A program made the translations under genes and the position numbers. The notes beneath the pieces were generated by a model that saw nothing but the letters and a program-made list of their open reading frames with translations, did not search any database and was not told the DNA's origin. A stretch of 64,000 nt of DNA. It comes from Tubiluchus corallicola. Its lineage: Eukaryota; Priapulida; Priapulimorpha; Priapulimorphida; Tubiluchidae. Positions 36,101 to 47,520 of this stretch are shown piece after piece (within the stretch, counting starts at the first letter, position 1; each line of letters starts with the position of its first letter). The stretch lies in NCBI GenBank assembly GCA_030141605.1, contig JAQGDQ010000158.1, forward strand, positions 248,001 through 312,000, written 5' to 3'.

Positions 36101-36948
36101 CTCGACGGTTGCCGATTACCACTATGTTTTCTTCGCTTTGTTTTTGGAGATATCTCATTCGGGACATTCACAACAGGTGACACAATTTCATCATCCGTCT
36201 TGAGTTGCTTAGTAACAGGCTCAGCAGCACAATCTACAGTGCCTTTACAACTTTTGCGCTTCCTCCTTATTTTGCCCGGCTTAAACGGTTCAGAATTGTT
36301 TGACTCACTTTGTAGTTGTAACACAGTTGTTTCTTTAGCTTCTACTGTTTGTTCAATCGTCAATGGCTGCGTATTCACAGTCGTTTCTTCCACAGCATCT
36401 GAATTTACTCCAGCTATCGTCTCACTACAAGTTCGTCGTCTCTTGTGTCGTTTCTTGTTTTTCTTCTTTGCATCTTTCTGCGCAGAACTCGCGCTTTCCT
36501 CTCCAGAATTCAAACCCAATGGGTCATGAATGTTAGGAGGAATAATGACCTCTACTGTTTCCTTTTTGTAAGCGGGAACAGGAACAGGAGACGATTTTGG
36601 CGTCACCGCATTTACAATTTTGCTGATTTCTTCATCGTTTAAGCTTTCCAGATTAAGCGGATCAGCAATATTTCCACCTAGTAAGAAATGGCTGGGTGAG
36701 GCTGGTTTAATAATGGAAAGATCAGTGGATCGTCTATGGTGGAAGACAGAACGACTATTACAGACATTGTAGCCGAAAGTTCCGCTATGGTGACGCTTCG
36801 ATATGCGACTTGGCTGCTTAAATCGAATGTTTTTACGCGTTTCATTAATACCTGCACCTGAAGGTGCCGAGTTGACATCTGCTGACATAGTCACCAGTCT
36901 ACACAAATTTGCACTGGTGCTGACGAGTCTATGGGGTGAACGATACAA
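33144..36948 (-). CDS. MEPCE: 7SK snRNA methylphosphate capping enzyme (MEPCE/BCDIN3-type)
   Basis: Four minus-strand exons join in phase: 35662-36948, 35170-35388, 34413-34539 and 33144-33217 (stop TAG at 33144-33146), giving 568 residues from the first Met; Met21 (36888) is an alternative start. The enzyme transfers methyl groups from SAM to the gamma-phosphate of 7SK RNA and helps keep the P-TEFb-sequestering snRNP stable in the nucleus. Residues about 1-330 are basic and low-complexity with K/R clusters, as in animal MEPCE. The SAM motif VLDIGCGTGDVA is near residue 342, GVDIDGRLI follows, and the family signature HLNWGDEGLKRVFRR is in exon 2, then HLRPGGRLIFEAQAW. Exon 3 has LKPDKFTDYLLSREVGF; exon 4 completes GFQRSIYMF. 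It is slightly shorter than the human protein. Tandem orientation with the giant gene is probably incidental. Confidence 0.93.
33526..33984. repeat. 31-bp minisatellite, ~14 copies
   Basis: Tandem copies of a 31-nt unit of the form CATGTCTTCATTACATCACG + AAGCATGATAG, with scattered substitutions (TATATC, CACCAC, GTGTG variants). It lies wholly within the last intron of the MEPCE-type gene (between 33217 and 34413). Each unit contains TCATTACATCACGAAGCATGA, so AT-rich short motifs recur at fixed spacing. Confidence 0.9.
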
Positions 36949-37088
36949 TCTATGATCAGCTTCCGATGATTAATAGTTCTTTATAAAAAAGTTTACTCAC
37001 TGTAAAACAAAAATAATAGCAATAATCATTATATTAGAAAGCATTATTAAATTCAAGTTCATTTACACATGTATAGACAGTATAGAAG

Positions 37089-37332
37089 CCTATACAGAGC
37101 CTACAGTATAGAAAATTATGCACTAATTATGTATTTACAAAGAAGCCAAAGTAAGGAATAGACAGACCTGCAGAAAAGAAATAGATACAGTAACAGACAG
37201 CTAAGTTTTTATACACTTAACTATCTGTTGCTGTATCTATTTCTGTTCCACAGGTCTGTTTATTTATTACTTTGGTTTCTTTGATAATACATAATTAGTG
37301 CTTAATTTTCTATACTGTAAGCTCTGCCTATA
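37089..37332. repeat. 244-bp foldback element
   Basis: Two arms of about 115 bp are inverted copies with about 85-90% match (e.g. TACAGTATAGAAAATTA at the left and its inverse near the right end; GAAATAGATACAG inverted in the middle). They meet at an AT-rich centre near 37205. Likely a MITE upstream of the MEPCE start. Confidence 0.75.
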
Positions 37333-40300
37333 TAAACTGGTTTGTTGTTTGTATGGTGTACCACTGATGATGACAGCTGATTGCTGTCGAAACATTTGGA
37401 CATGTTTTTAAACTGTTGCAAACTAAAGTTTTTTTATGAAGTTGTGTTGTTTTAATAATAAATGAATTACAAATCATTTAGCACAGCAGTAACATACTAC
37501 CAAATGGCTGTTCTTATTAAAAATTACACCACTTGACCACCGTCACATGAAATGGAGAAAAAGAGACCGCAGGAAAGCACAAAATAACATTGATTCGAAA
37601 AAAAATCAATGAGTAACTTTGCCAAGTTTGTTAATAGGCAATTCCAAGCTTTGTAGACAAATGTTTCAGTGTTCGGTGGTGGTTATAAGTTTGGACAACA
37701 ATTGCCATAAGTGTATTATTTTAAGAGTTCATTCATTTCTACACTGGATCTTACAACAATATCACTAAAATACAGATAATAATCCAGTAAAGTAAATACA
37801 GATACAATATAATATATCCAGATAATACAAGTAAAGAGTCTTTAGGAGCTAGCACATACACAATAGTTTTGAAGCATACAGTTTGATCATTGGGTTCGAT
37901 TTCAAATTTGGAGGTGCTATGCACAAAAGACGATAATTCTTCTTCGTAATATAATGTGTACACTTCAATGGCAACGAAATTTGATGACAGCAAGATCTAA
38001 GGTGAGCTTAGGTTTAATTTACAAGCTCAGCCAAGTTGTGGTACGTGTAATTGCACCTGTCAGAGTAAGAAAGTAATTAATTTTTTATTATTAATAAAAA
38101 CAGAAGATAAATAACTAAAACATTTATACAAATAGAAATATTTCGAAAAAATTAAGTGTCAGGAAATAAACGTATAGCTCATGGGGTCTGATGGGGTTTG
38201 AATCATTTCTTAGTTGAATTTAATATATAAGCCTACAAACACATTTTCATTTGGTGTGTATAAAATTGTACATGCTAACGTCCCTGCCACATCTGAAGTG
38301 GCAGACTATTAGAAAACATGGATAATGAATTATACATCTACAGAATTTTTTCAGGATTAACAAAAAGTGTTTAACACAATATCATCTGACAAATTAAAAC
38401 ACTACGCAATAAACGACATATGGCACTTGTACTTCACTTCTTACCTTTCTAAAGGAAAATAGTTTACAGAGCACAATCAAATTAAAGATGGCCAATACTG
38501 CAGTTGAGGATACAGCACGGGTGCTATATGGCCACACAAAAATGTCCTGCCAACTTGTACTAACATTAATACACTCGTATCTCGGTTTACCAGACCTTGC
38601 TTTTACGGATATCGGAAGAATTGGACAAAATCTGGGCTGTTAAAAAGTCTCGCACACTCAGATACAGTCCACCGTTTCATGAGGTGATCGCTAGTTGGTG
38701 GGCCATCACTTTGTTTACAGCATGTGTAGAAATAATATATAGTCAGTTATGATGCATTATTTGAGTCATTTGTCGAGACTTATCGCTGACCGATAACTTT
38801 CAGTTCCTCCACTATCGGATATTTTATTATAAGTTCATTTCATGAAGCTTATTAAATTGTTCACAATATTTGCGTATTTTTTGGTATTTGTTTCGTTTTC
38901 GTTAGCTTTTTGTTAAAATATCTTGCAGTCTGCCACTGCGGTCTGCTCAGGAACAACGTGACTGCATAGCCAGGCTATGTAGATTTTTAACCAATCACAG
39001 CCTAGGAACACGACACAGCAGATCAATTTCGTAAACAAGGAAAACGTCCGAAACTTACGGCCAAAACAACAAATACGATATTTGTGCGTAAAAGTAATAA
39101 CACTTAAAAGGATGATTACGTAACCCAGTAACTTAAAAGTACCAAGAAAATTAATAATTACTTCAAAAAACTGTAGAGATTTTACGTTAATAATCACTGT
39201 ACAGCAGCTGCAGCTGTGGATAGTCAAAGACGGTGTCTTCTTCTTCTTTCGATAACTAAGTCGACACGCTATTGGCGCACAAAACGCAATTACAAGGACA
39301 CGCACAAGGTGTGTAGACTGTAGAGATACATTGGGCGCCGAAAAAAGCCCATGTTTATACTATAGGCCATAGCCTATAGCTACTATCATGCTAAAGGGTG
39401 TTAGGAGTTTTGTGAGTGTGGCCATGTGTCCCGTTTAACCAGGCTGAAAAATAAGCAATGCATAGGCAAAATCCTTATCGATTAACAGGTTCAATTTCTT
39501 ATAGTTTTACTGTTCAACAAGGAGAACATCTTCGTCATTGTGTCGTGTTAAGCAACAATCATCCCAGCTTTGCCATGTTAAAAAATAACAGCAGTTCCTT
39601 ACAATTATACTAAAATCACATGTTCATACTAAGTTTTGTAGATGACATTTTGGCGCAAGTGATTGAAATAATAATTGATTTTGAGCGTTTACAACCAAAA
39701 ATGGTTATATTAAAACAACATTAACCAGTTTGTAACAGATCGACGGTGTTTCCATGATTTTTTTCAGAATTGCAAAAGGATTGCTATCCCTTTATGTAAA
39801 AAGTGAGATTATACGTCACTTTTGAAAATTTACTGGGCAATTCATGTTGAGCGATTTCCAAAACCATAATGATAGTGGTTGACCGATTTTCGTGATTTCT
39901 CAACATTAGTTTTCAGGAATCATTTATTTTAGGAATCAACTTGTGATTTTTTTAGTACACGTACTTTAACATTTTCTTAGTTAACAATCATACTGGCTTT
40001 GACTAGTTGACAACATTTTAACACTCTACTTATACTGCTTTTGCTTCAGTATGCTTCAAGCTTGAGTCATATGAAGCACTTATATGTGATTCAATGGCAA
40101 GGCTTGCCACGGTATTGAGGCTTGTGGCAAAACCGGAGCTCCTTTATCAAGCATTTCCTCCCATGATGATTCACTAACTCAGCAGAGCCTCCTTAGCTGC
40201 AAAAAAGACGGTACTCATCCTTTCTAAACGACGTAACGAGCTAGAGTCAGCATTGTGTCCGATGAGTATTGAACCAAAGCTGCAGTCACGAACCATTCAT

Positions 40301-40344
40301 TGATCAATTAAGTAAGGCTTTATTTAAATTCGTTGTGAAATAAA

Positions 40345-40460
40345 CAAACAAGCAAGCAAACAAACAAACAAACAAACAAACAAACAAACAAACAAACAAA
40401 CAAACAAACAAACAAACAAACAAACAAACAAACAAACAAATGAACAAACAAACACACACG
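40345..40460. repeat. (CAAA)n microsatellite
   Basis: About 25 near-perfect CAAA units, flanked by degenerate CAAG/CAAA copies. The minus-strand Cys/Val/Phe/Leu ORF here is a shadow of the repeat. Confidence 0.95.
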
Positions 40461-40735
40461 CAAGCAAGCCAGCAAACAAACAAATAAATAACGAAACAAG
40501 CTATCTGTGCCACAAAGAAAAACATATCTCTTACGACATTAACACCACCTAGTACACTGAATAAGATAAGTACTCTCTGACACTCTCAATGCACTGCTTT
40601 GTCCGCTGATACAATAATGCAGGCTGATACGTAATCAACGCAATACATAAACCATCAAATTGCTGGAAACGTGTTAGAATGATTGATTTTTACCCATGCA
40701 CTGACAGTCAATCTCGCGTAGTGTCAACATGCATT

Positions 40736-41500
40736 TGTAACGACCAGCTTAGCATATATCTTTGTATTTGTAACTAGATTTAGTTATTACTAACTAAACT
40801 TCGTTGTAGAATGAGATATGTTTTTCTGGCCAATGTAAACTTTACGGTAGTATACGTAATTTAGTTCGGGCTGTATAAAATTGTTGTTTATAGCTGTTCA
40901 CTTTAGTTATGCGCATAGGTCAAAACTAGGGTAAACTCGTCGAACGGATATGCAAATACAGGTTATCCTGCTATAGTGTTATTGAAGCCAGACTATTAGA
41001 CAACCGGCTTTAGAGGTCTTTTCACAGAGATGTGTAGAGAACGACGTGGCTCTTTGCAAGAGAGACTTGCGGGCTGGCGCTGATCGAAATAGAATAGCCC
41101 ATGATTCCATGAGAATAATAGTCTTCAAATTAGGGGGCTGTGTAACGACCAGCTTAGCATATATTTTTGTATTTGTAACTAGATTTAGTTCTTACTAACT
41201 TAACTTCGTTGTAGAATGAGATATGTTTTTCTGGCCAATGTAAACTTTACGGTAGTATACGTAATTTAGTTCGGGCTGTATAAAATTGTTGTTTATAGCT
41301 GTTCAATATACAAACCAGGTGTTACACTTTAGTTATGCGCATAGGTCAAAACTAGGGTAAACTCGTCGAACGGATATGCAAATACAGGTTATCCTGCTAT
41401 AGTGTTATTGAAGCCAGACTATTAGACAACCGGCTTTAGAGGTCTTTTCACAGAGATGTGTAGAGAACGACGTGGCTCTTTGCAAGAGAGACTTGCGGGC
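40736..41500 (+). mobile_element. LTR-like direct repeats (339 and 360 bp) with 66-bp spacer
   Basis: The segment 40736-41074 recurs at 41141-41500 with only a few substitutions and a 21-bp length difference (the second copy contains ATATACAAACCAGGTGTTACA; the first lacks it). Both copies begin TGTAACGACC. The 66-bp spacer (41075-41140) starts TGGCGCTGATCG, like a tRNA primer-binding site, and ends in a purine-rich ATTAGGGGG just before the second copy, like a polypurine tract. CTGTATAAAA in each copy could be a promoter. This suits a miniature (TRIM-like) LTR element, but the outer ends lack a TG..CA pair and a target duplication, so a plain tandem duplication of an LTR fragment is possible. 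Confidence 0.5.
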
Positions 41501-42682
41501 AGATATAATGCTGGACAGTTTTTTTAGAATATGTTTTTGTGTCTTTGCACATAAGTCGTGCAACTTTAGCTGGCTCTACCTAACGCTAATGTTTAATGAA
41601 AGTTCCAACTACGTGTTAGTGACTATTAGGGCAGTTCTAGTATTGAGCCCAGTTCACCATTTATTTTACATCGAGTTACATTGTGACATCTGACGTGAAA
41701 AACCAAACTACCAATCTACCAACGCAGGACGTTTCCGGGAATGACTCCCATCTGCTTATGACTTCGCAGTTCAGCTATGCTCTAAACACCCGGGTGTGCA
41801 CACGGATGTTGTGGATCCGCCACCTTCGTCGTCGTGCTGCCGCCGATAAGTATTGCTGACGTATACTTTCATTGATGCTGAGACTGTAAGTGATAAATTC
41901 TCGTTTCTTTTGTTTAACTACTAGGCCACCGCCTGTTGCTTCCTTTTGTACAACGATACTTGCTTCGACTGGCAGTGGCTGGTAAAACTAAGACTCAGTT
42001 GAAAGTGCTGATAGCTTACATATAAACCTCGTGTGGATGGAGCTTTACTTTATGGACTTAATATTAGCAAACACTGGTGAACTATTAGATTATTATTTTT
42101 AGCCAAAGAGAATTTTTGGGTATTGTTTGTGGCATCTGAAAGTATTATCGGTCAGTAAATTTTGAGTAGTGTAGCAACACATGTTTATTGAAATGGTACC
42201 CGGGTACAAATTAACTGCTGTCACTTGGTTTGAACTAATTTTATATTATCAACATTTATGAATATTAAAGGCTTATCTTATCATAAAAACTGCATAAAAT
42301 TAGTTTCAGGTTTTGTGTTCAAGAAATATATTGAGTAAAAACTAAGTAGTATGACACACGCTACCAAACAATAAGAGCGCTGATTGCTCATACTTGATTG
42401 TGAGATCCGCCCCACATTACAGCATTCATGTATTATATTTACAAAATCTTTTAGTTCGGTAACTTGGTAATGTGACGCCCATGATCACTTGACATTGTGC
42501 AAGTTGTGATCCAGCCACAACAGTGCTAACTTAATGTAGGTGATTTTGGCTGGACAGCCTGGACCGGAACCTAGCTTATGCTGGATGATATCGTAACAAG
42601 ACCTTGAATCTTCTGATTTGTCTTAGCTACGTTTAGGTATGTTTAGCTATACATATATGAAACATACACAGAACGTACACAT

Positions 42683-42992
42683 ACTCTGCAATGAACGTAG
42701 CCTATTAGAGCGAATTAGTATTTGAATTCAAGATGACGGCATTGACGTCATTTCTAAACCACGGTCTTGAGCCGAGCGAGTCCATCGACCAATAATTCGA
42801 GTCGAACACAGAAGTTCGAAGTTGGCCGACGTATTTCTGCCGTTTATTTTCAGTTACTGCAACTTCAAGTTCGACTCGAACTATAAGTCGATGGACTCGC
42901 TGAGCTCAACACCGTGGATTAGAAATGACGTCAATGCCGTCATCTTGAATTCAAATACTAATTCGTTCTAATAGGCTATGTTCTTGCAGAGT
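42683..42992. repeat. 310-bp foldback element
   Basis: The ends ACTCTGCA..GAAC and its inverse ..TGCAGAGT are followed inward by about 90 bp of near-perfect inverted sequence (e.g. GAATTAGTATTTGAATTCAA, then a GACGGCATTGACGTCATTTC segment). A more diverged centre contains another inverted pair, GAGTCCATCGA / TCGATGGACTC. No ORF. A MITE or foldback transposon is likely; the superfamily is not clear. Confidence 0.8.
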
Positions 42993-43382
42993 TTGATAAT
43001 GATCCATTGGTGGAGCTTTAGGCTTTTCTCGAAAATGGTGTTACAGTATTATCATCGATAATTCATCATGGTAGAACAAAAATTCGATTCCGTCATCCGA
43101 TGCAGAATTTTGTTCTAGTAGGCCCCTATATATCCATAAAAATTCACGATGCTCCATTGCGAACTGGTGAAACCTCACACTGTTTTCGAAAATGGTATTA
43201 CCACTAGGTACCGTCTTGACTATGAAATGGCAGATAGAAAGTATGATTCTGTCAGGCGAGTCTAGTCTGAGCACGCTTGCGAGCTTAAATATGGTGTTTT
43301 CCAAAATATGGTGTCATCGCCGCCGCCTTGAATTCAAAATGGCGGATCGAAAATCCCACTCCGTCTGTTTTGTTTTTCGGAC

Positions 43383-43385
<3 letters not shown>

Positions 43386-43415
<30 letters not shown>
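43386..43415. repeat. (TA)n microsatellite
   Basis: TA dinucleotide run just left of the candidate first exon of the TTLL4-like gene. Confidence 0.9.
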
Positions 43416-43418
<3 letters not shown>

Positions 43419-43721
43419 CTTTATTCGGTAAGGAGTAAAGGCCATTTAGTAAGGAGGATCAAAGTTTTATTGATTTGCTCAAGATGTGCTCAGATTGAAA
43501 TGGGGTTACTTTTATGGGCGCCCTGTAAAACGGCCCCAATAAAAAAAACCAAAAAAACTTAAGATTGACCAAAAATGATCTCCAACAGGCCACTAATGTA
43601 TTCCAGCACTCAAACTGTTTGTATGCGAGTTGTCATATAAACTCCTCTCAGCTCCCACAGTAATATAATATGTATTTATTTAGATGAAGACAATCACATG
43701 GCTATTTGTTATAACTTCCAG

Positions 43722-43802
43722 GTTGGGAAGTATTAGAAGCATTCTGCAGGCAAGGAAAACATCTGAATGGTGAAACCTTTGACCATAGTGATTATCAAAA
43801 TG
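43722..43802 (+). CDS. Candidate upstream exon of the TTLL4-like gene
   Basis: An 81-bp open segment with a good acceptor (AACTTCCAG) and strong donor (GTAAGT) encodes WEVLEAFCRQGKHLNGETFD plus HSDYQN. It ends in phase 1, which is exactly what the confident 49870 exon needs (G + AA gives Glu). The composition looks coding (Trp, Cys, His, few Asn/Ile runs). TTLL4 proteins have long variable N-terminal regions, so no homology check is possible by eye. It could also belong to another transcript. Confidence 0.4.
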
Positions 43803-44579
43803 GTAAGTTTTACGATTTTGACGATTGTATCACAAGCGATTGTAGCTAAAATATATTAAAACGTCAGAGTTTTAAAGCAGCTTTTTTAATTTTATCAGCT
43901 TAACTTTTTCTGGGATGAATATTCCTTATCATCTTTGCATGAAATCAGGTACTCAAACAGGTTACTAGTGCACAAATGAGGTACGTACTTATATTTAAAA
44001 AAGTAAATGTCCCGTATAGGTTAGCCTTAACAACCATGTCATCGCTGGCCTTTTGATGCGTTGTGGGGATGGGTGGACTGAACTATCAGACTAGAGCGTC
44101 TTTATGTCTTAATACTCCCCTGAAGTCTCTGATCAGTTCTGCAAAATGTAATGGTAATGGATAAACACCCGCTGAAGAATTAGCAATGGATGCCTGTAGA
44201 CATGCTAGAAAAGTAGAAAGTTATTGCACACAAAAACGTAGTTTCAGTTTCTGACGTTTTACTTTAACACGTATGTTGTACAAGGTATCATCAACTTTAA
44301 AAACAAAAATTTAAAACTTATTTATTTAAAATTTAAAGAACTTAAACAATGTGAAACAAAATGAAAATATCTTCTGCCCCGCCAAAGTAAGATGACATAC
44401 TGCAAAATGTCAGTTTTGAGTAACTTGAATTTAAAGTTAATTAGTATGTCAGCACATACTACGCAACTACAGGAATAATTTCTTAGGCTAATTAACGTAT
44501 ACTTAATTGAAGTACCGCTTCCTCGGGCGTTTTATTGAAATGAGGTTTCATAACTTCGGGAAGTCAACTTTGTGATACT

Positions 44580-44770
44580 ATAGACAGATAGACGAATAGA
44601 CGGACGGGCAGACGGACGGACGGGCAGACGGACGGAGGGACAGACAGACAGAGAGACAGACGGACGGACGGACGGACGGACGGACGGACGGACGGACGGA
44701 CGGACGGACGGACGGACGGACGGACGGACGGACGGACCGACCGACCGACCGACCGACCGACCGACCGACC

Positions 44771-44806
<36 letters not shown>

Positions 44807-44815
44807 GGTGACTAG
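44580..44815. repeat. Compound tetranucleotide repeat (GACG/GACC/GACA)n
   Basis: A GACG-rich start, about 20 perfect GGAC units, then CCGA units, then a (GACA)n block; diffuse GACAGA/GGCAGGTA imperfect copies continue to about 44875. It lies in an intron of the TTLL4-like gene if the 43722 exon is real. Confidence 0.95.
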
Positions 44816-45039
44816 GACGTAGGTAGGCAGGTAGAGAGACAGATAGAAAGCTAAGCAGGCTGGCAGGCAGACAGGTGTGTATAGGAAAGTAATTAAAAGC
44901 TATTGTACACTAAACACTTGTAAATTTTGTATTTGTAGCCGAATCATAGATATTTGAACATGATTAATACATCCAATGTTTTTGCATCAGTGTTAGAAAA
45001 AGAAAACTTGTTGCAATATTATAAATTTGATAGTAACAT

Positions 45040-47520
45040 TTAACAGGGGGCCACCTATTGCTCTTTTGCCTCCGTTGCTTCTCCCTTTTCTTTGTATTAT
45101 ATTATAATACTATGTAGTACTCCCTTTTTCAAGCACCTTACGGGTTGGCACCTGCATACATCTCCAGCTTATACATATATTTAATACAGCTCACCACATG
45201 ACTAAAATTCAGTGTTTGTAATTTGCTTCGAGTACACCGCATACAATATTTTACTATTAAAATGGTCTTATTTAAACATAGGAAATTTTTACACGGAAAA
45301 TTTCCAAAAATCACAACAGGTTTATCAATTTCTAATGCATTGCTTGTATTTTGCGCCCACCATTGTTTGAAATATTCCCATGAGAGTTTTCCTTTATTAC
45401 AATCCCACAGTATGTGTAATATGGTTTCTGTTACCGAATTGTCAGAATCAACTTTATTGATTTTGAATAGAAAATATTTTGTGGGTAGTATTCTGTGCAG
45501 ACACTAAACTGGTAATTGTCTATTTTTCGGATCTTTTGTACCTTTGAAAGAAAGCATATACGCGTTTTTCCAATTTTATATTATAATTTATGAATTTTCC
45601 TCCCATTTCAGTTCAGAAATTGGCGGAAGACTTTTTTGAGATAATAACTTTTTATACACAATCGATGTTTTAAAGTCGGCATGGGATACAAGTTTTTCAG
45701 TTTCGCGATTGTCAGTTTCCGCTCTGCACAGTTTAACACCCGCATTTCGAATATCATTTCGCCATCTATTTGGAATTGCACTGACAAGACTGTAAGATTG
45801 AAGAAAATCAACTTCAATTGCAAATTTCTAATGAACTGATCACGTGACATTATAGTTCCATTATCATTCATTAAATCGTTGACGTATAGTACATTGTTTT
45901 CAATACTTGTTGTACAGAACTTACGGGTAACGTAAGGCTTTATATTATTATTATACCGCAATGTCTGTTTTAAATAATGCGTTAGAGTCATTGGATTTCT
46001 TAATATTTCACACCAGCATATAATTACTTCTTGCTAGAAGGGATTCCCAAGCATTACACTCTTCTCTACTAAAAAGCTTTTTCCATTTTCCAAAATTGGA
46101 TTCTATTCAGTTTTTCTAAGAATATTTTTGCTATCTCTTGCCAAGTTCCATTTGTTGTCATTAACCCGTGAGTCCACTCAGGGCCTATTTCAGCCTAAGC
46201 GAGGCCCGGGGAAGTATCCCCACTTACCCCCCCCCCTGAAATAGGCCCTGAGTCCACTTATATTTCAAGGATTTGGCAAACGACTTCAAATCCACCATAT
46301 TTGCACCACCTTCTGAAATTTCGGACATGAGTGTTTTTCGTTTAACTTTTTCTCGTTTACCACCCCAAACAAACCTATATGTTAATTTCTCAATGAATTT
46401 AAATTTTCCACAATTCACAATGGGGAGGGATGACAACAAATGGATTATTTTTGACAACATTAATGATTTAAAAACAGTTATCCGCCCAAAGATCGCAAAT
46501 GATTGCCAGGACCAAATTTTTATAAGATTTCGAATTTCCACAAGTTTATATATCAAATTCAGATCAAAAATATTCTCCAAATTATGTAGATCAAATTTTA
46601 TTCCCAAAACTGTTAAGATATCATTCGCCCAGTTCAACTGTAAATTTTTACAAACACGTGCTTGGGAACCCCTTAAGGCACCAAACCAAATTGCCTTTGT
46701 TTTATTACATTTCATTTTTAACCCAAAATTATTTACTATACGATGGGCTGTAAATACTGAAGTAGATGAACCTTTGAGAATAACTGCGGTATCATCCGCT
46801 AATTGGCTTAAGACTATTTCGTTGTTATATACAGATAATAGTTGTGACTGTCGTGTTGTTTAATTTAGCGTAGTTTAGCTTAGACAGTTGTCCTGCGTGA
46901 GTCGAATGCTGGCGAGCGTGCTTACGTTACAGGCGGGGGGGGGGGGGGCGAAGCGATAGACCAATATGTCTGACGTCAATTAAAAGAATATCTCGTCTGC
47001 TCTATTGATCTAAATCGTCTAGATGCAATCGGGTTTCATCCAATTCTCTCTCTAAACGTAAAATGACGGCCGTTTGTTTCTGCTTCCCACTTTCTAGGTT
47101 TCGCATTTTTTTTATTTGCCTCTGTCAGATTCTCAAATACTGTACTTAACTGCGCGTATATTCCGTCATATTTATTAGACGTGAACTGTTGACTGGCTAT
47201 GAGCTCACTGACTTCACTTTGTATGGATAAGACACTTTGTTGTAGACTAAGCACTGACTGAACCGATTCAGTAAGAAGTGACAGTTGTTTTAAAACTTTA
47301 GTTAGTATCTTACAACATTGAACACAGCCTTCCGTACCATGACACGAATTTTCATAGTTTTAATCTACCGTAGTTTCTAAATGCTCGCTATTATTTACTT
47401 CAGGCTCGGAGTCCACACTCGAACTTTTGTCCATTCTAGGTCTTTTTTGCACTTGCTGCTTCTAAGAATCCAAAGTTGACTGCATATTGCATATTATCAC
47501 TATAAACTTTTCATTTGCAA
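45040..47520 (-). mobile_element. Degraded LINE (ORF1 remnant + ORF2 RT C-terminal half)
   Basis: On the minus strand, 46863 down to about 45220 encodes a broken ORF2: the RT active-site motif QLADDTAVIL (DD at 46791-46796), then KCNKTKAIWFGALRG, VLGIKFD, FGRITVFKSLMLSKIIHLL and RFVWGG, the usual order after the catalytic box of non-LTR RTs. Then come VNDLMNDNGTIMSRDQF and a Cys/His-type stretch, TETILHILWDC, near 45400. Frames are broken, and a 72-bp MITE interrupts at 46179-46250. Upstream, 47036-47460 reads as a coiled-coil-like ORF1 piece (SLQQSVLSIQSEVSELIASQ) broken by a stop. The RT core before the active site is missing around 46864-47035, which holds a poly-G run, so this copy is internally deleted. 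Confidence 0.8.
46179..46250. mobile_element. 72-bp hAT-type MITE inside LINE ORF2
   Basis: Perfect 14-bp TIRs, CAGGGCCTATTTCA at the left and TGAAATAGGCCCTG at the right, are flanked by the perfect 8-bp duplication AGTCCACT (46171-46178 and 46251-46258). Ends starting CAGGG plus an 8-bp duplication indicate hAT. The host LINE reading frame (..SLKYKWT) resumes in frame on the other side as HGLMTTNGTWQEIAKIFLE if element and one duplication are ignored, confirming a clean insertion. Confidence 0.88.

Larger units (their letters stand above)
36949..43721. other. Region between MEPCE and the TTLL4-like gene
   Basis: These two genes diverge, so both promoters should lie here, though neither could be placed. 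Contents: a foldback at 37089-37332; AT-rich unique sequence to about 40300; a (CAAA)n tract at 40345-40460; an LTR-like tandem duplication at 40736-41500; a 310-bp foldback at 42683-42992; and (TA)n at 43386-43415. A GC-richer patch with a good donor (CTGAGACT/GTAAGTG at about 41888) might be a 5' exon of the plus-strand gene, but its phase does not match the next candidate exon unless it is untranslated. Confidence 0.4.

Noticed and set aside
38560-38850. Possible pogo-like remnant (CTCGTATCTCGGTTTACC)
   Set aside because: Only one weak end-like motif, no inverted partner or TA-bounded end found.
40304-40525. Minus-strand Cys/Leu/Phe/Val-rich ORF
   Set aside because: Shadow of the (CAAA)n microsatellite.
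41780-41888. Possible first coding exon (ATGCTGAGACT then GTAAGTG)
   Set aside because: It ends in phase 2 whereas the next candidate exon needs phase 1; could be untranslated, but coding use is unsupported.
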